This document shows, piece by piece, positions 1 through 6,828 of a stretch of 21,651 nt of DNA (position 1 is its first letter; each line of letters opens with the position of its first letter). A program made the position numbers and the translations under genes. The stretch spans positions 1 through 21,651 of the forward strand of contig CAYSLJ010000121.1 of assembly GCA_964431735.1 (NCBI GenBank). Reading direction: 5' to 3'. The notes below the pieces were generated by a model, which worked only from the letters and a program-made list of their open reading frames with translations, was not told where the DNA came from and made no database searches. The DNA comes from CALARM01 sp964431735 (GTDB lineage Bacteria; Vulcanimicrobiota; SpSt-956; JAKJGF01).

Positions 1-240
1 TGCCCCATCCACTATCCCACTATACAATTCGTGGGCTTTCCCCGGAATCGTAAATACAAAAAGTAATGTCCGAAAAAGATTAAGTAGCTATTTACCTGTT
101 GCGAGTATGTAGAGAAACTTTAGGACAAAACTTTTTAGAACTACTCTAAATTCCGGCCGGCCTGATGTTGATAATAAACTATAAAATAATAGACAGGTCA
201 ATAGTTTTTTTAATACAGGGTTTTATTATTATTTACTCCA
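1..240. other. Leading intergenic stretch, no gene recognised
   Basis: No open frame with a ribosome-binding site and no recognisable protein relic was found in this stretch on either strand. It holds a small inverted repeat around 136-152 (TTTAGA/TCTAAA) and the 8-bp palindrome CCGGCCGG near 155. Base composition in the first 60 bases is less AT-rich than further right. The left part may belong to the end of a neighbouring unit outside the window. Confidence 0.5.
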
Positions 241-249
241 TGTTATAAT
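241..249 (+). promoter_or_regulatory. Extended -10 promoter of the serine hydrolase gene
   Basis: TGTTATAAT is an extended -10 box (TGn followed by a perfect TATAAT) 48 bases before the ATG at 297. The -35 position (221-226, TTTTAT) is poor, as expected for an extended -10 promoter. A GAAAGGA ribosome-binding site follows at 280-286. Confidence 0.6.
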
Positions 250-296
250 TCATACATTATCCATAGATAAAATAATAAAGAAAGGATTGATATTAT

Positions 297-1832
297 ATGA
301 AAAACAGATTATTTTTTGTAATGCTTCTCTCCATCGTATTTCTCCTCATTTCATCAGCAATCTATGCCACTGATTATACGAAAGGCCCTGACAGCGAAAA
401 ACTCAAAGTAATGCTTTCTGATTTCGAAGCATATGCAAAATCCGGTATGGCTGACTGGCAGGTTCCCGGCATGGCCATAGCCATTGTCAAAGGTGATGAG
501 ATAATATACAAAAAAACATTTGGAGTCAGGGAAGCAGGGAAAAGTGATCCTGTAACTGAAGAAACCCTTTTTCAGATAGGTTCTACGTCAAAGGCTTTTA
601 CGTCAGCCCTTGTGGCAATGATGGTAGATGAAGGGAAGGTCAGATGGGATGATAAAGTTATAAATTATCTTCCTGATTTTATGATGTATGATCCCTGGGT
701 TACAAGGGAATTTAACGTTACCGACCTTATGGCACAGCGCAGCGGTATGGCTACATATGCTGCAGATGGTCTGGCCTCCTTTGGTTATGACCGTCAGTAT
801 ATAATTCATAATATTCGTAATATAAAACCTGTTGGGAGTTTTCGTGCTGATTTTGCATATGTGAACAACCTATGGCTTGTTGCCGCAGAACTTGCAGAAA
901 AACTATCGGGTAAAAGCTGGGAAGACAATATTAAAGAAAGAATTTTCAATCCCCTCGGCATGAATAATAGCTCTACAGATATGAAATCCTATACAGAAGG
1001 TAAAAATACAGCTTTCATACATACAAAAATAAATGGTAAAGTGACTGCTCTTCCTATGGACTGGCCTTATATTCACTGGACTTATACCTATGGCCCCGCA
1101 GGAGGTATAAACTCGGACATCACTGATATGGCAAAATGGCTTATTTTTCAGGTAAACAACGGAACATTCCAGGGTAAATCCATCATAAGTGAAGAAAATA
1201 TGACCTTTATGCATACGCCTAAAACGTTTGCACCTACAATGAAGAATCAACCACTTCAATCTTACTGCCAGGGATGGATATACAGGGAAAATACACCATG
1301 TGATATTGTATGGCATAATGGAGGAACTTCAGGATTTAAAACTATGATAGCCATAGTGCCTGAGGCAAAAATCGGGATTGTAGTCCTTTCAAATCTTGCA
1401 GATACAGAACTTCCGGATTCCCTGGCATACAGGTTCTTCGATATGTATTTTGACAGACCTGAACGTGACTGGAGCGGTGAATATCTTGCAATAGAGAAAA
1501 AAAAGGAAGACCCTGCAAATGCTCCTGTTGCTCCGAAAAATCCGTCACCTCCTATGGAGCTTAAGAATTATACAGGCACGTACAGTAATGATATATACGG
1601 AGAAATTACCGTTTCTGAAAAAGATAGGGGACTCATTATAAAAATAGGTCCAAAGAAAATGAATGTATTTCTGAGACACTGGGACAGAGATATATTTATC
1701 TCTTCGTTAGATGGTAGTGAAGAAGGAGGATTTGCTACATTTCAAACAGATTATACACCTGAAGCTACAATCCTTACTCTGGATATACTCAACAAGGATG
1801 GATGCGGTGTATTTAAAAAAGTGAAGAAATAA
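297..1832 (+). CDS. Secreted serine hydrolase, beta-lactamase/class C fold, with C-terminal DUF3471-like domain
   Basis: The protein has 511 residues. It starts with a signal peptide (about residues 1-24: Lys/Arg, long hydrophobic core, ending AIYA), so it should act outside the cytoplasm. The class C beta-lactamase / DD-peptidase motifs are visible: SxxK nucleophile S96-T97-S98-K99, Y188-V-N190 for the YxN motif, and H340-N-G-G in place of the KTG box, which is usual for the esterase/peptidase-like members. Residues about 405-505 form a separate beta-rich tail like DUF3471, common in this family. Members cleave or transfer D-amino acid peptides or esters; true beta-lactamase activity cannot be inferred. 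The gene has its own promoter and terminator and appears monocistronic. The start is supported by the GAAAGGA site 10 bases upstream. Confidence 0.9.
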   Translation: MKNRLFFVMLLSIVFLLISSAIYATDYTKGPDSEKLKVMLSDFEAYAKSGMADWQVPGMAIAIVKGDEIIYKKTFGVREAGKSDPVTEETLFQIGSTSKAFTSALVAMMVDEGKVRWDDKVINYLPDFMMYDPWVTREFNVTDLMAQRSGMATYAADGLASFGYDRQYIIHNIRNIKPVGSFRADFAYVNNLWLVAAELAEKLSGKSWEDNIKERIFNPLGMNNSSTDMKSYTEGKNTAFIHTKINGKVTALPMDWPYIHWTYTYGPAGGINSDITDMAKWLIFQVNNGTFQGKSIISEENMTFMHTPKTFAPTMKNQPLQSYCQGWIYRENTPCDIVWHNGGTSGFKTMIAIVPEAKIGIVVLSNLADTELPDSLAYRFFDMYFDRPERDWSGEYLAIEKKKEDPANAPVAPKNPSPPMELKNYTGTYSNDIYGEITVSEKDRGLIIKIGPKKMNVFLRHWDRDIFISSLDGSEEGGFATFQTDYTPEATILTLDILNKDGCGVFKKVKK

Positions 1833-1841
1833 ATTCCAATA

Positions 1842-1876
1842 GTAAAACGAAGCAATACTGGATTGCTTCGTTTTAC
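1842..1876. terminator. Bidirectional hairpin terminator
   Basis: A perfect 15-bp inverted repeat (arms 1842-1856 and 1862-1876, loop ACTGG) lies between the plus-strand hydrolase and the minus-strand small-gene operon. The arms end in AAAA/TTTT tracts on either strand, so it can serve both convergent units. Confidence 0.85.
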
Positions 1877-1879
1877 ATT

Positions 1880-2074
1880 TCAGTTCACCGTGTCATAAAT
1901 AGACTTTGTTTTTTTATAGGCATCACATTCGTTAAAATGTTCGATACAGTAATAAAAAACTGAATTTATATCCATTCCAATCATGTCAGTACAATAGCAG
2001 TCATACCAGTGATCTCTCATAAAAGGGCAAAAACTTATATTTTTAGATAATGTCTTATCCGGTTCTGTAATCAT
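1880..2074 (-). CDS. Small Cys-rich protein of unknown function (last gene of the small operon)
   Basis: A 64-residue reading starts at ATG 2074, two bases after the TAG stop of the upstream gene, so it is probably translated by re-initiation. The same frame stays open further upstream to a TTG at 2128, overlapping the upstream gene by 52 bases; I prefer 2074. The protein has five cysteines in the pattern CPF-x8-CYC, then YYC-x6-C with aromatic and acidic neighbours (FxxCxxY at the end). This looks like a small metal- or Fe-S-binding or disulfide motif, but I do not recognise a family. No Shine-Dalgarno of quality is present. A frameshift joining it to the upstream gene cannot be excluded. 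Confidence 0.55.
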   Translation of the reverse strand: MITEPDKTLSKNISFCPFMRDHWYDCYCTDMIGMDINSVFYYCIEHFNECDAYKKTKSIYDTVN

Positions 2075-2076
2075 AT

Positions 2077-2442
2077 CTAAAAACTCTGATACTTTCCTTT
2101 CAAATAGTCCTGTCCTGCAGTAGTGCAATTTAAAACAGACTTCAATCTTCCTCTAAAAGAGGAAAGTTTTGTTTCTTCATCTTCATCAAGTTTCTGTTTG
2201 TTCTGTTTTTTAGTCATAATACCGGTAATAATATCTATTTCCGAATAAGATGCTGTCGATACATTACCGGTCATAAATTTCATCATATCATCATGAGGCT
2301 TATAATGAAAAGGACTGTAATTTTCTTCGCCGGTTATATTAATTTCCCTCATAGACGTCCCTGGTTTATTATGTTCCTTTTTCAGAAACCCTTTATTGAT
2401 TGTTCCTGATAGGGGAATGTTTTCTTCATATCTGTCAGACAT
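2077..2442 (-). CDS. Hypothetical protein, middle gene of the small operon
   Basis: The product has 121 residues, soluble and highly charged, with no signal peptide or membrane segment. The start is MSDRYEEN at 2442. An in-frame ATG at 2460 is unlikely because it lies inside the ribosome-binding site AGGAGG that serves 2442. The sequence has a polar, probably disordered N-terminal half and a KQNKQKLDEDEE-type charged stretch before a C-terminal basic segment with one Cys. I do not recognise it. It lies 38 bases after the gene at 2481-2903 and 2 bases before the downstream small gene. Confidence 0.7.
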   Translation of the reverse strand: MSDRYEENIPLSGTINKGFLKKEHNKPGTSMREINITGEENYSPFHYKPHDDMMKFMTGNVSTASYSEIDIITGIMTKKQNKQKLDEDEETKLSSFRGRLKSVLNCTTAGQDYLKGKYQSF

Positions 2443-2480
2443 GGCAAAGCTCCTCCTCATTCACTATTCACTTACTCTGA

Positions 2481-2903
2481 TTACTGACTGGCAATATCTT
2501 CCATAGAATTAGAAAAAGCCGAAATCTGATTGGTATTTTCTATCTTTCCGCCACTCTGTGCATCTGATGAGATCTGAGTGCTATCATTGGTTCCGCTCTG
2601 CTGCTGTTTTATTACAAGAGCCTTCTGGATTATATCCAGTTTTGTATTGTTATCCAGTTGTGACGGACCGCCGGCATTTCCGCCGGTTTTTCCGGCATTA
2701 CCTATTACACTGCCGCCACCACTTGATAGGCTCGTATATTCACTCTGTAATTCTTCAAGGGAATGGTCCGATGCCATTTTTTCTGCCATCTTATCATTTG
2801 ATAAATTCTGCCCCTGATTATTACCATTCTGCTGTAACTGAGACATGGAATTATTTCCGCTGATCTGGGAATTAAGGTTATTTCCGCCGATTGCTCCTAA
2901 CAT
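2481..2903 (-). CDS. Low-complexity Asn/Gln/Gly/Ser-rich hypothetical protein, first gene of a regulated small operon
   Basis: The product has 140 residues and is very rich in N, Q, G and S. It has two short helix-like islands: one around DKMAEKMASDHSLEELQSEY and one around TKLDIIQKALVIKQQQ. There is no signal peptide and no cysteine. An excellent AAGGAGG ribosome-binding site sits 8 bases before ATG 2903. The composition recalls surface, secreted-scaffold or aggregation-prone proteins, but nothing in it identifies a family. It is the promoter-proximal gene of an operon with 2077-2442 and 1880-2074, and it directly follows (same strand) a two-component pair whose regulator probably binds its promoter. 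Confidence 0.75.
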   Translation of the reverse strand: MLGAIGGNNLNSQISGNNSMSQLQQNGNNQGQNLSNDKMAEKMASDHSLEELQSEYTSLSSGGGSVIGNAGKTGGNAGGPSQLDNNTKLDIIQKALVIKQQQSGTNDSTQISSDAQSGGKIENTNQISAFSNSMEDIASQ

Positions 2904-2985
2904 AATAAAGTCCTCCTTTTAATCTGTTGTTATTATTTTTGTTTCCTGAGATGTTTATCTCTTTCATCGTTTATTGTAAAACACA

Positions 2986-3040
2986 ATTATAAAGGAAGTT
3001 TTACGAAATTCTAACAAATTCTAACAAATTTCAACAAATT
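2986..3040 (-). promoter_or_regulatory. Promoter with four 10-bp direct repeats, probable response-regulator binding array
   Basis: On the minus strand, a perfect -10 TATAAT is at 2986-2991. Upstream lie four consecutive decamers in exact 10-bp register: plus-strand blocks 3001-3010, 3011-3020, 3021-3030 and 3031-3040. Two are identical (CTAACAAATT) and the others differ at 2 to 4 positions. The -35 position (3009-3014) lies inside the array, as for class II activation. OmpR/PhoB-type regulators bind tandem direct repeats with about one-helical-turn spacing, and such a regulator is encoded at 4426-5130. Confidence 0.7.
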
Positions 3041-3085
3041 TTATACATGAAAGTAAATATAATTCACGGGGAGGCTCATGGACGG

Positions 3086-4423
3086 TTAAATTCTAAAAGT
3101 TATCTCTGCGCCTATCTCACCGGGATTTGCAAGCCATATATATCCTCCATGAAGAGTTATTATTTTTTTTACTATAGCTAGTCCCAGCCCTGTACCGCCT
3201 GTTTCTCTTGTTCTTGAGGCATCTTCTCTGAAAAAAGCAGTAAAAATTTTTTCTCTGTTTTCTTTCTTTATTCCCGGCCCGTCGTCTTTTATGGTAACAG
3301 AAAAATGCTCTTCCTCTTCCTTTTTTATGGTAATAGCAATAAGTCCGCCGGAATTGGAATATTCTATTGCGTTTAAAAGAAGATTTTCGAAAACCCTGGA
3401 TAATCTGCTTTTATCGGCATATATTTCCGGAATATGATCGTTATTAACAATTTCTACCCTGAGATTATTCTTCTCCAGTAATAGCTGAAATTTCTGTATA
3501 ATAACAGAAATAAGTTCCTCTATGTCAAACTTTTCTTTCTTTAATACATAACCTGTGTCTATTCTGGACAGATCCAGCAATTCTTTCAACAACCTGGACA
3601 TTTCCTTGATATTTCTGGATAGTTTATCTACAACATCTTTATCCGGTAATTGATTGTTCTGTAAATCATCTTCTATTATATCCAGCGAAACCTGCATCCT
3701 GCTCAGAGGGGAACCCAGTTCATGAGATATATCCGATATAAGTTCTTTTTTACTTTCTATCATAAGAGACAGTTCATAGGCCATATGGTAAAAAGCTTCC
3801 GTAAGTCTGGCTATTTCATCACCGCTTTTCTGACGAAAATCCGTATCAATGGCAGAAAAATCTCCTTCTGAAATTTTAATGGCCTTTTTTGTTATTTCTT
3901 CAAGAGGTTTCGTAAGATATCTGGTGAGGGGATAAACCAGTATGGAAAGAGATATACTTATACCGAGTAATATTAAAATTGTAAACATATCCAGCATATG
4001 ACGTTCCTCAGTTGCTATACTGGCATAAGGGAAATGAGAATTATTAACGGGGAAAACCAGAAAAGGTCTGTCATTTACAAAAAACACAGAAATACTATCT
4101 CTGGCGACTTCCAGAATTGTATTTTTATCTAATTTTGCCGGTATATCTCCTGTTTTTAAAAGAAGCTTCCCATCTCTATCATAAAGCCCTATAATAGAAT
4201 TTGTTTTCCGTGCAATTTTATGGAGATCTTCATCAAAGGTCTCTCTATTACAGGATGTTAATACAAAATTTATGGTACTTACTATTGGCGCAGTAGTATG
4301 TTTAAGGTGAGGGGGGATTTTATTCAGTTTGAATAATATGTTTGGGATCATGACAACAAGGAACAGGACAACTGCAAGAAAATAAATATAAATTTTAATA
4401 TAAAGCTTTGATACTTTAATCAT
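3086..4423 (-). CDS. Membrane sensor histidine kinase (HAMP, HisKA, HATPase)
   Basis: The 445-residue protein starts at ATG 4423, which has GGGAGG six bases upstream and lies two bases after the regulator's TAA; an earlier in-frame ATG at 4459 would overlap the regulator gene and lacks a comparable site. Order of parts: membrane helix about 10-32, extracytoplasmic sensor about 33-143, second helix about 147-170, HAMP about 170-222, phosphoacceptor H234 in the HELGSP box, N-box N351, G1 box DDGPG at 380-384, and G2 box GGTGLGLA at 409-416. This is the EnvZ/CpxA-type layout. It should autophosphorylate H234 and pass the phosphate to the regulator encoded directly upstream. The stimulus is unknown; one Cys (C58) lies in the sensor loop. 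Confidence 0.93.
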   Translation of the reverse strand: MIKVSKLYIKIYIYFLAVVLFLVVMIPNILFKLNKIPPHLKHTTAPIVSTINFVLTSCNRETFDEDLHKIARKTNSIIGLYDRDGKLLLKTGDIPAKLDKNTILEVARDSISVFFVNDRPFLVFPVNNSHFPYASIATEERHMLDMFTILILLGISISLSILVYPLTRYLTKPLEEITKKAIKISEGDFSAIDTDFRQKSGDEIARLTEAFYHMAYELSLMIESKKELISDISHELGSPLSRMQVSLDIIEDDLQNNQLPDKDVVDKLSRNIKEMSRLLKELLDLSRIDTGYVLKKEKFDIEELISVIIQKFQLLLEKNNLRVEIVNNDHIPEIYADKSRLSRVFENLLLNAIEYSNSGGLIAITIKKEEEEHFSVTIKDDGPGIKKENREKIFTAFFREDASRTRETGGTGLGLAIVKKIITLHGGYIWLANPGEIGAEITFRI

Positions 4424-4425
4424 TA

Positions 4426-5130
4426 TTAGCCTCCCGAATAAATATACCCGACCCCCCATATCGTTTTTATAAACTCAGGGTTTTTCGGATCTTTTTCTAT
4501 TTTCTGACGGAGGCGGCTTATATTTACATCAAGTGTTCTGTCAAACCCTGTTGATTGACCTCTTGCAAGTTCCATTATACGTTCTCTTGACAGCACTATA
4601 CCTTTATGCTGAACGAAAATTTTAAGAAGGTCAAATTCAAGAGACGATAATTCCACCTGATTTCCCTTTATGAAAGTTTTCCTCTTTTCCGGATCAATTT
4701 GTATTGAGCCGGTACCTAAATGTTGCCCACCTCCTTTTTCATTTTCTTCCGTTCTTCCCGCAAAATGTTCTTTTCTTCTCAGAACTGCCCTTACTCTTGC
4801 AAGTAATTCCCTGGAATTAAACGGTTTTACTATATAATCATCTGCTCCTATTTCCAGTCCGAGTATTCTATCTATTTCATCATTTTTTGCAGTAAGCATA
4901 ATAACTGGAAGATAACTATAACCGGCATTTATTTTTTTCAACACCTCAAAGCCATTCATATTCGGCATCATCACATCCAGAATTGCTATGTCAAACTTCT
5001 CTTTCTCAAGCAGAAAAAGCGCTACTTCTCCTGAAGTAGCTCTGGAAACTTCAATGCTATTTCGGGAAAAATAGATTTCAAGAAGTCCAAGTAATTCTAC
5101 ATCATCATCAATAAGTAAAGCCTTTATCAT
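4426..5130 (-). CDS. OmpR/PhoB-family response regulator
   Basis: The protein has 234 residues. The receiver domain (about 1-120) has acidic residues D8-D10, phospho-acceptor D52 (in LDVMMP), T80 and K102 (KPF), all the canonical positions. After a polar Gly-rich linker (about 128-140) comes a winged-helix DNA-binding domain (about 140-232) with the typical DVNISRLRQKIE recognition-helix region and the GVGY turn. It is cotranscribed with its kinase: TAA, two bases, then ATG. It probably activates the small operon at 1880-2903 and its own promoter through TTTGTNA-like direct repeats. The start at 5130 has a GAGGTG site. Confidence 0.94.
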   Translation of the reverse strand: MIKALLIDDDVELLGLLEIYFSRNSIEVSRATSGEVALFLLEKEKFDIAILDVMMPNMNGFEVLKKINAGYSYLPVIMLTAKNDEIDRILGLEIGADDYIVKPFNSRELLARVRAVLRRKEHFAGRTEENEKGGGQHLGTGSIQIDPEKRKTFIKGNQVELSSLEFDLLKIFVQHKGIVLSRERIMELARGQSTGFDRTLDVNISRLRQKIEKDPKNPEFIKTIWGVGYIYSGG

Positions 5131-5160
5131 AAAAACACCTCGTTATTCTATACTGTAACT

Positions 5161-5224
5161 ATTATAAGCAAAAATTTCCGAAAATAACAGCAAATTTACA
5201 AAGTGTTATATATTTTTACAATTT
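5161..5224 (-). promoter_or_regulatory. Promoter of the two-component operon with two half-sites like the 10-bp repeats
   Basis: On the minus strand, TATAAT lies at 5161-5166, about 30 bases before the regulator's start. Upstream, plus-strand blocks 5195-5204 (TTTACAAAGT) and 5215-5224 (TTTACAATTT) are spaced exactly 20 bp, two helical turns, and each matches the CTAACAAATT decamer of the neighbouring operon at 7 of 10 positions. This suggests autoregulation; the match is weaker than at 3001-3040. Confidence 0.45.
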
Positions 5225-5263
5225 GTCATAAATTTAGTAATTAAGCTCACAAATAAGGAGAAT

Positions 5264-5311
5264 CGTAACGCGTAACGCGTAACGCGTGACGGGTGGTTCG
5301 TGATGCATTAC
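5264..5311 (+). repeat. Heptameric tandem repeat, CGTRACG core
   Basis: In exact 7-bp register: CGTAACG three times (5264-5284), CGTGACG (5285-5291), GGTGGTT, CGTGATG, and then a CATTAC end. The copy at 11180-11235 shares the same unit order, including GGTGGTT. It lies between the divergent regulator gene (minus) and the zinc-ribbon/ABC operon (plus), upstream of the latter's promoter. Confidence 0.85.
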
Positions 5312-5316
5312 ATAAA

Positions 5317-5392
5317 GTTGAGAGTTAAAAGTTGAGGGTTGAGAGTTTAAAATCAGTTAACCCTCAACTATAAACCTTAAACTATAAACTCC
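5317..5392. repeat. Second heptamer repeat block (GTTGAGR) and its inverted partner
   Basis: Five heptamers follow in register: GTTGAGA, GTTAAAA, GTTGAGG, GTTGAGA, GTTTAAA (5317-5351). After a short gap the reverse complement flavour appears (TTAACCCTCAACT, then AACTATAAACC and AAACTATAAACTC, to 5392), so the block can fold as an imperfect hairpin. A CCCTTCACCCTTCACG stretch follows. No gene is seen in 5131-5454. Confidence 0.75.
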
Positions 5393-5400
5393 CTTCACCC

Positions 5401-5429
5401 TTCACGATTCTCAATTTTTATGGTAAAAT
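5401..5429 (+). promoter_or_regulatory. Promoter of the zinc-ribbon/ABC/phosphoesterase operon
   Basis: Extended -10 box TGGTAAAAT at 5421-5429, with a TTCACG -35-like hexamer at 5401-5406 and 17-bp spacing. A GAAAGGA ribosome-binding site follows at 5441-5447 and the ATG is at 5455. The same TTATGGTAAAATA sequence occurs before the gene at 9706. Confidence 0.6.
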
Positions 5430-5454
5430 ACCAGAAAAAAGAAAGGATTTTAGA

Positions 5455-5781
5455 ATGTCAGAAATAAAGATACCGGAAAATTTAAGACCGGAAAATCCAT
5501 GTCAGAAATGCGGTCATAATGTTATAGTAGAAAGTATTCTTCAGGAAAGGTACGGAGAATACGGTTTCTGTAAAAAACCACTGGGAGCTGCTCTTGTCTG
5601 GACAGAACACGGATGGTTCAGTACAGCGACTTTAGAACCGGCCGGTGTGATTGTGGCATATATATGCAGAAAATGCGGATTCACAGAAATATATACAACA
5701 AACGCAGAACAAATCCCGATAGGTAAAGAACATGGCACAAGAATTATAAAAACAGAAAAATCTGACTTTCAAGATCTATGA
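5455..5781 (+). CDS. Small zinc-ribbon protein of unknown role
   Basis: The product has 108 residues. Two CxxC knuckles (C16-x2-C19 and C71-x2-C74) frame a beta-rich middle, and the second is followed by GFTEIYTTN and the IPIG segment, a layout common in small nucleic-acid-binding-like zinc-ribbon proteins. A lone C39 lies between the knuckles. It is the first gene of a four-gene operon and overlaps the ABC ATPase by four bases (ATGA), so the two are translationally coupled. Whether it regulates or assists the transporter is unknown. Confidence 0.8.
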   Translation: MSEIKIPENLRPENPCQKCGHNVIVESILQERYGEYGFCKKPLGAALVWTEHGWFSTATLEPAGVIVAYICRKCGFTEIYTTNAEQIPIGKEHGTRIIKTEKSDFQDL

Positions 5782-6707
5782 CAGTAGAAAAAGCAGTAGT
5801 AACAGGGAACAAACTGACAAAAAAATATAAAGATTTTACTGCAGTAGACTCAATCGACTTTGAAGTTCTACAGGGAGAATGCTTCGGCTTTCTTGGCCCC
5901 AACGGTGCTGGGAAAACTTCTACAATGAAAATGATCTATGGTTTTTCTCCTGTAACAGAGGGAGAACTTACTGTTCTCGGGATGAATGTAAGATCTTCCA
6001 TGAGAGAGATTAAAAGCAGACTCGGCGTGGTACCACAGGAAGACAACCTGGATCCTGATTTAAATGTACTGAAAAACCTGCTGGTTTATGCAAGATATTT
6101 TGATATTACCGGGAATATTGCCCTTGAAACTGCACAGGAAAATCTGGAATTATTTCAGTTATGGGACAGGCGCCATAGCCGTATAAGGGAATTATCAGGT
6201 GGGATGAAAAGACGTCTGGTCATTGCAAGAGCACTCATAAACAAACCGGACCTTCTTATTCTGGATGAACCAACTACAGGCCTTGACCCTCAGGCAAGAC
6301 ATCTTGTATGGCAGAAGCTCAGACACCTTCGCAGACAGGGCACGACGATGATCCTTACAACTCATTACATGGATGAAGCCACACAGTTATGTGACAGACT
6401 GGTCGTAATGGATAAAGGAAAAATACTTGCCCTGGGGTCACCTCAGAAACTGATAGATACTTATGTAAAACCGGAAGTTCTTGAACTTCATATGAATGAA
6501 GAGATTAAAGGAGATATTTTGAAAAAATTACCTGAAAATCTCCAGATAGAAGATATTGGAGATACCCTTTATATCTACTGTAATGATGCGAACAGTTTAA
6601 GACAGACTATTTTTCTTAAAGGTGTGGACAGGGTTTTGCAGAGAAGTGCCACTATGGAAGATGTATTTTTAAAACTTGCAGGCCATACCTTAAATGAAGG
6701 AATTTAG
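5778..6707 (+). CDS. ABC transporter ATP-binding protein (NodI/DrrA-like, ABC-2 exporter type)
   Basis: The 309-residue protein has Walker A GPNGAGKT (40-47), Q-loop Q87, signature LSGGMKRR (139-146), Walker B LLILDEP (159-165) and switch H196. The C-terminal extension (about 215-309) is typical of the NodI / daunorubicin-resistance export branch. It should power the ABC-2 permease encoded 121 bases downstream. A heptamer repeat block sits in that gap, unusual inside an operon. The substrate cannot be deduced. The start overlaps the stop of the zinc-ribbon gene (ATGA). Confidence 0.94.
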   Translation: MTVEKAVVTGNKLTKKYKDFTAVDSIDFEVLQGECFGFLGPNGAGKTSTMKMIYGFSPVTEGELTVLGMNVRSSMREIKSRLGVVPQEDNLDPDLNVLKNLLVYARYFDITGNIALETAQENLELFQLWDRRHSRIRELSGGMKRRLVIARALINKPDLLILDEPTTGLDPQARHLVWQKLRHLRRQGTTMILTTHYMDEATQLCDRLVVMDKGKILALGSPQKLIDTYVKPEVLELHMNEEIKGDILKKLPENLQIEDIGDTLYIYCNDANSLRQTIFLKGVDRVLQRSATMEDVFLKLAGHTLNEGI

Positions 6708-6744
6708 ATAAAAAATAGAATTTAATTAATAATCTCTTTCCTCG

Positions 6745-6772
6745 CGTCACGCGTCACGCGTTACGCGTCACG
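6745..6772 (+). repeat. Heptameric repeat inside the ABC operon
   Basis: Four units in exact register: CGTCACG, CGTCACG, CGTTACG, CGTCACG, i.e. the reverse-complement orientation of the CGTRACG core. It lies between the ATPase and permease genes, where it could form RNA structure affecting relative expression. There is no T-run after it on the plus strand. Confidence 0.85.
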
Positions 6773-6828
6773 ATTTAATATATTCGAGACCGATTTAACT
6801 ATCATTCCTAAAGCAGGAACATGATCAA

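Noticed and set aside
297..1832. Antibiotic-inactivating beta-lactamase
   Set aside because: The fold and SxxK/YxN motifs fit, but HNGG replaces KTG and a DUF3471-like tail is present, which points to the broader esterase/peptidase group.
2558..2863. Plus-strand frames of 79 and 101 codons opposite the N/Q-rich gene
   Set aside because: They mirror the low-complexity gene; the minus frame has a strong promoter and AAGGAGG site and they have none.
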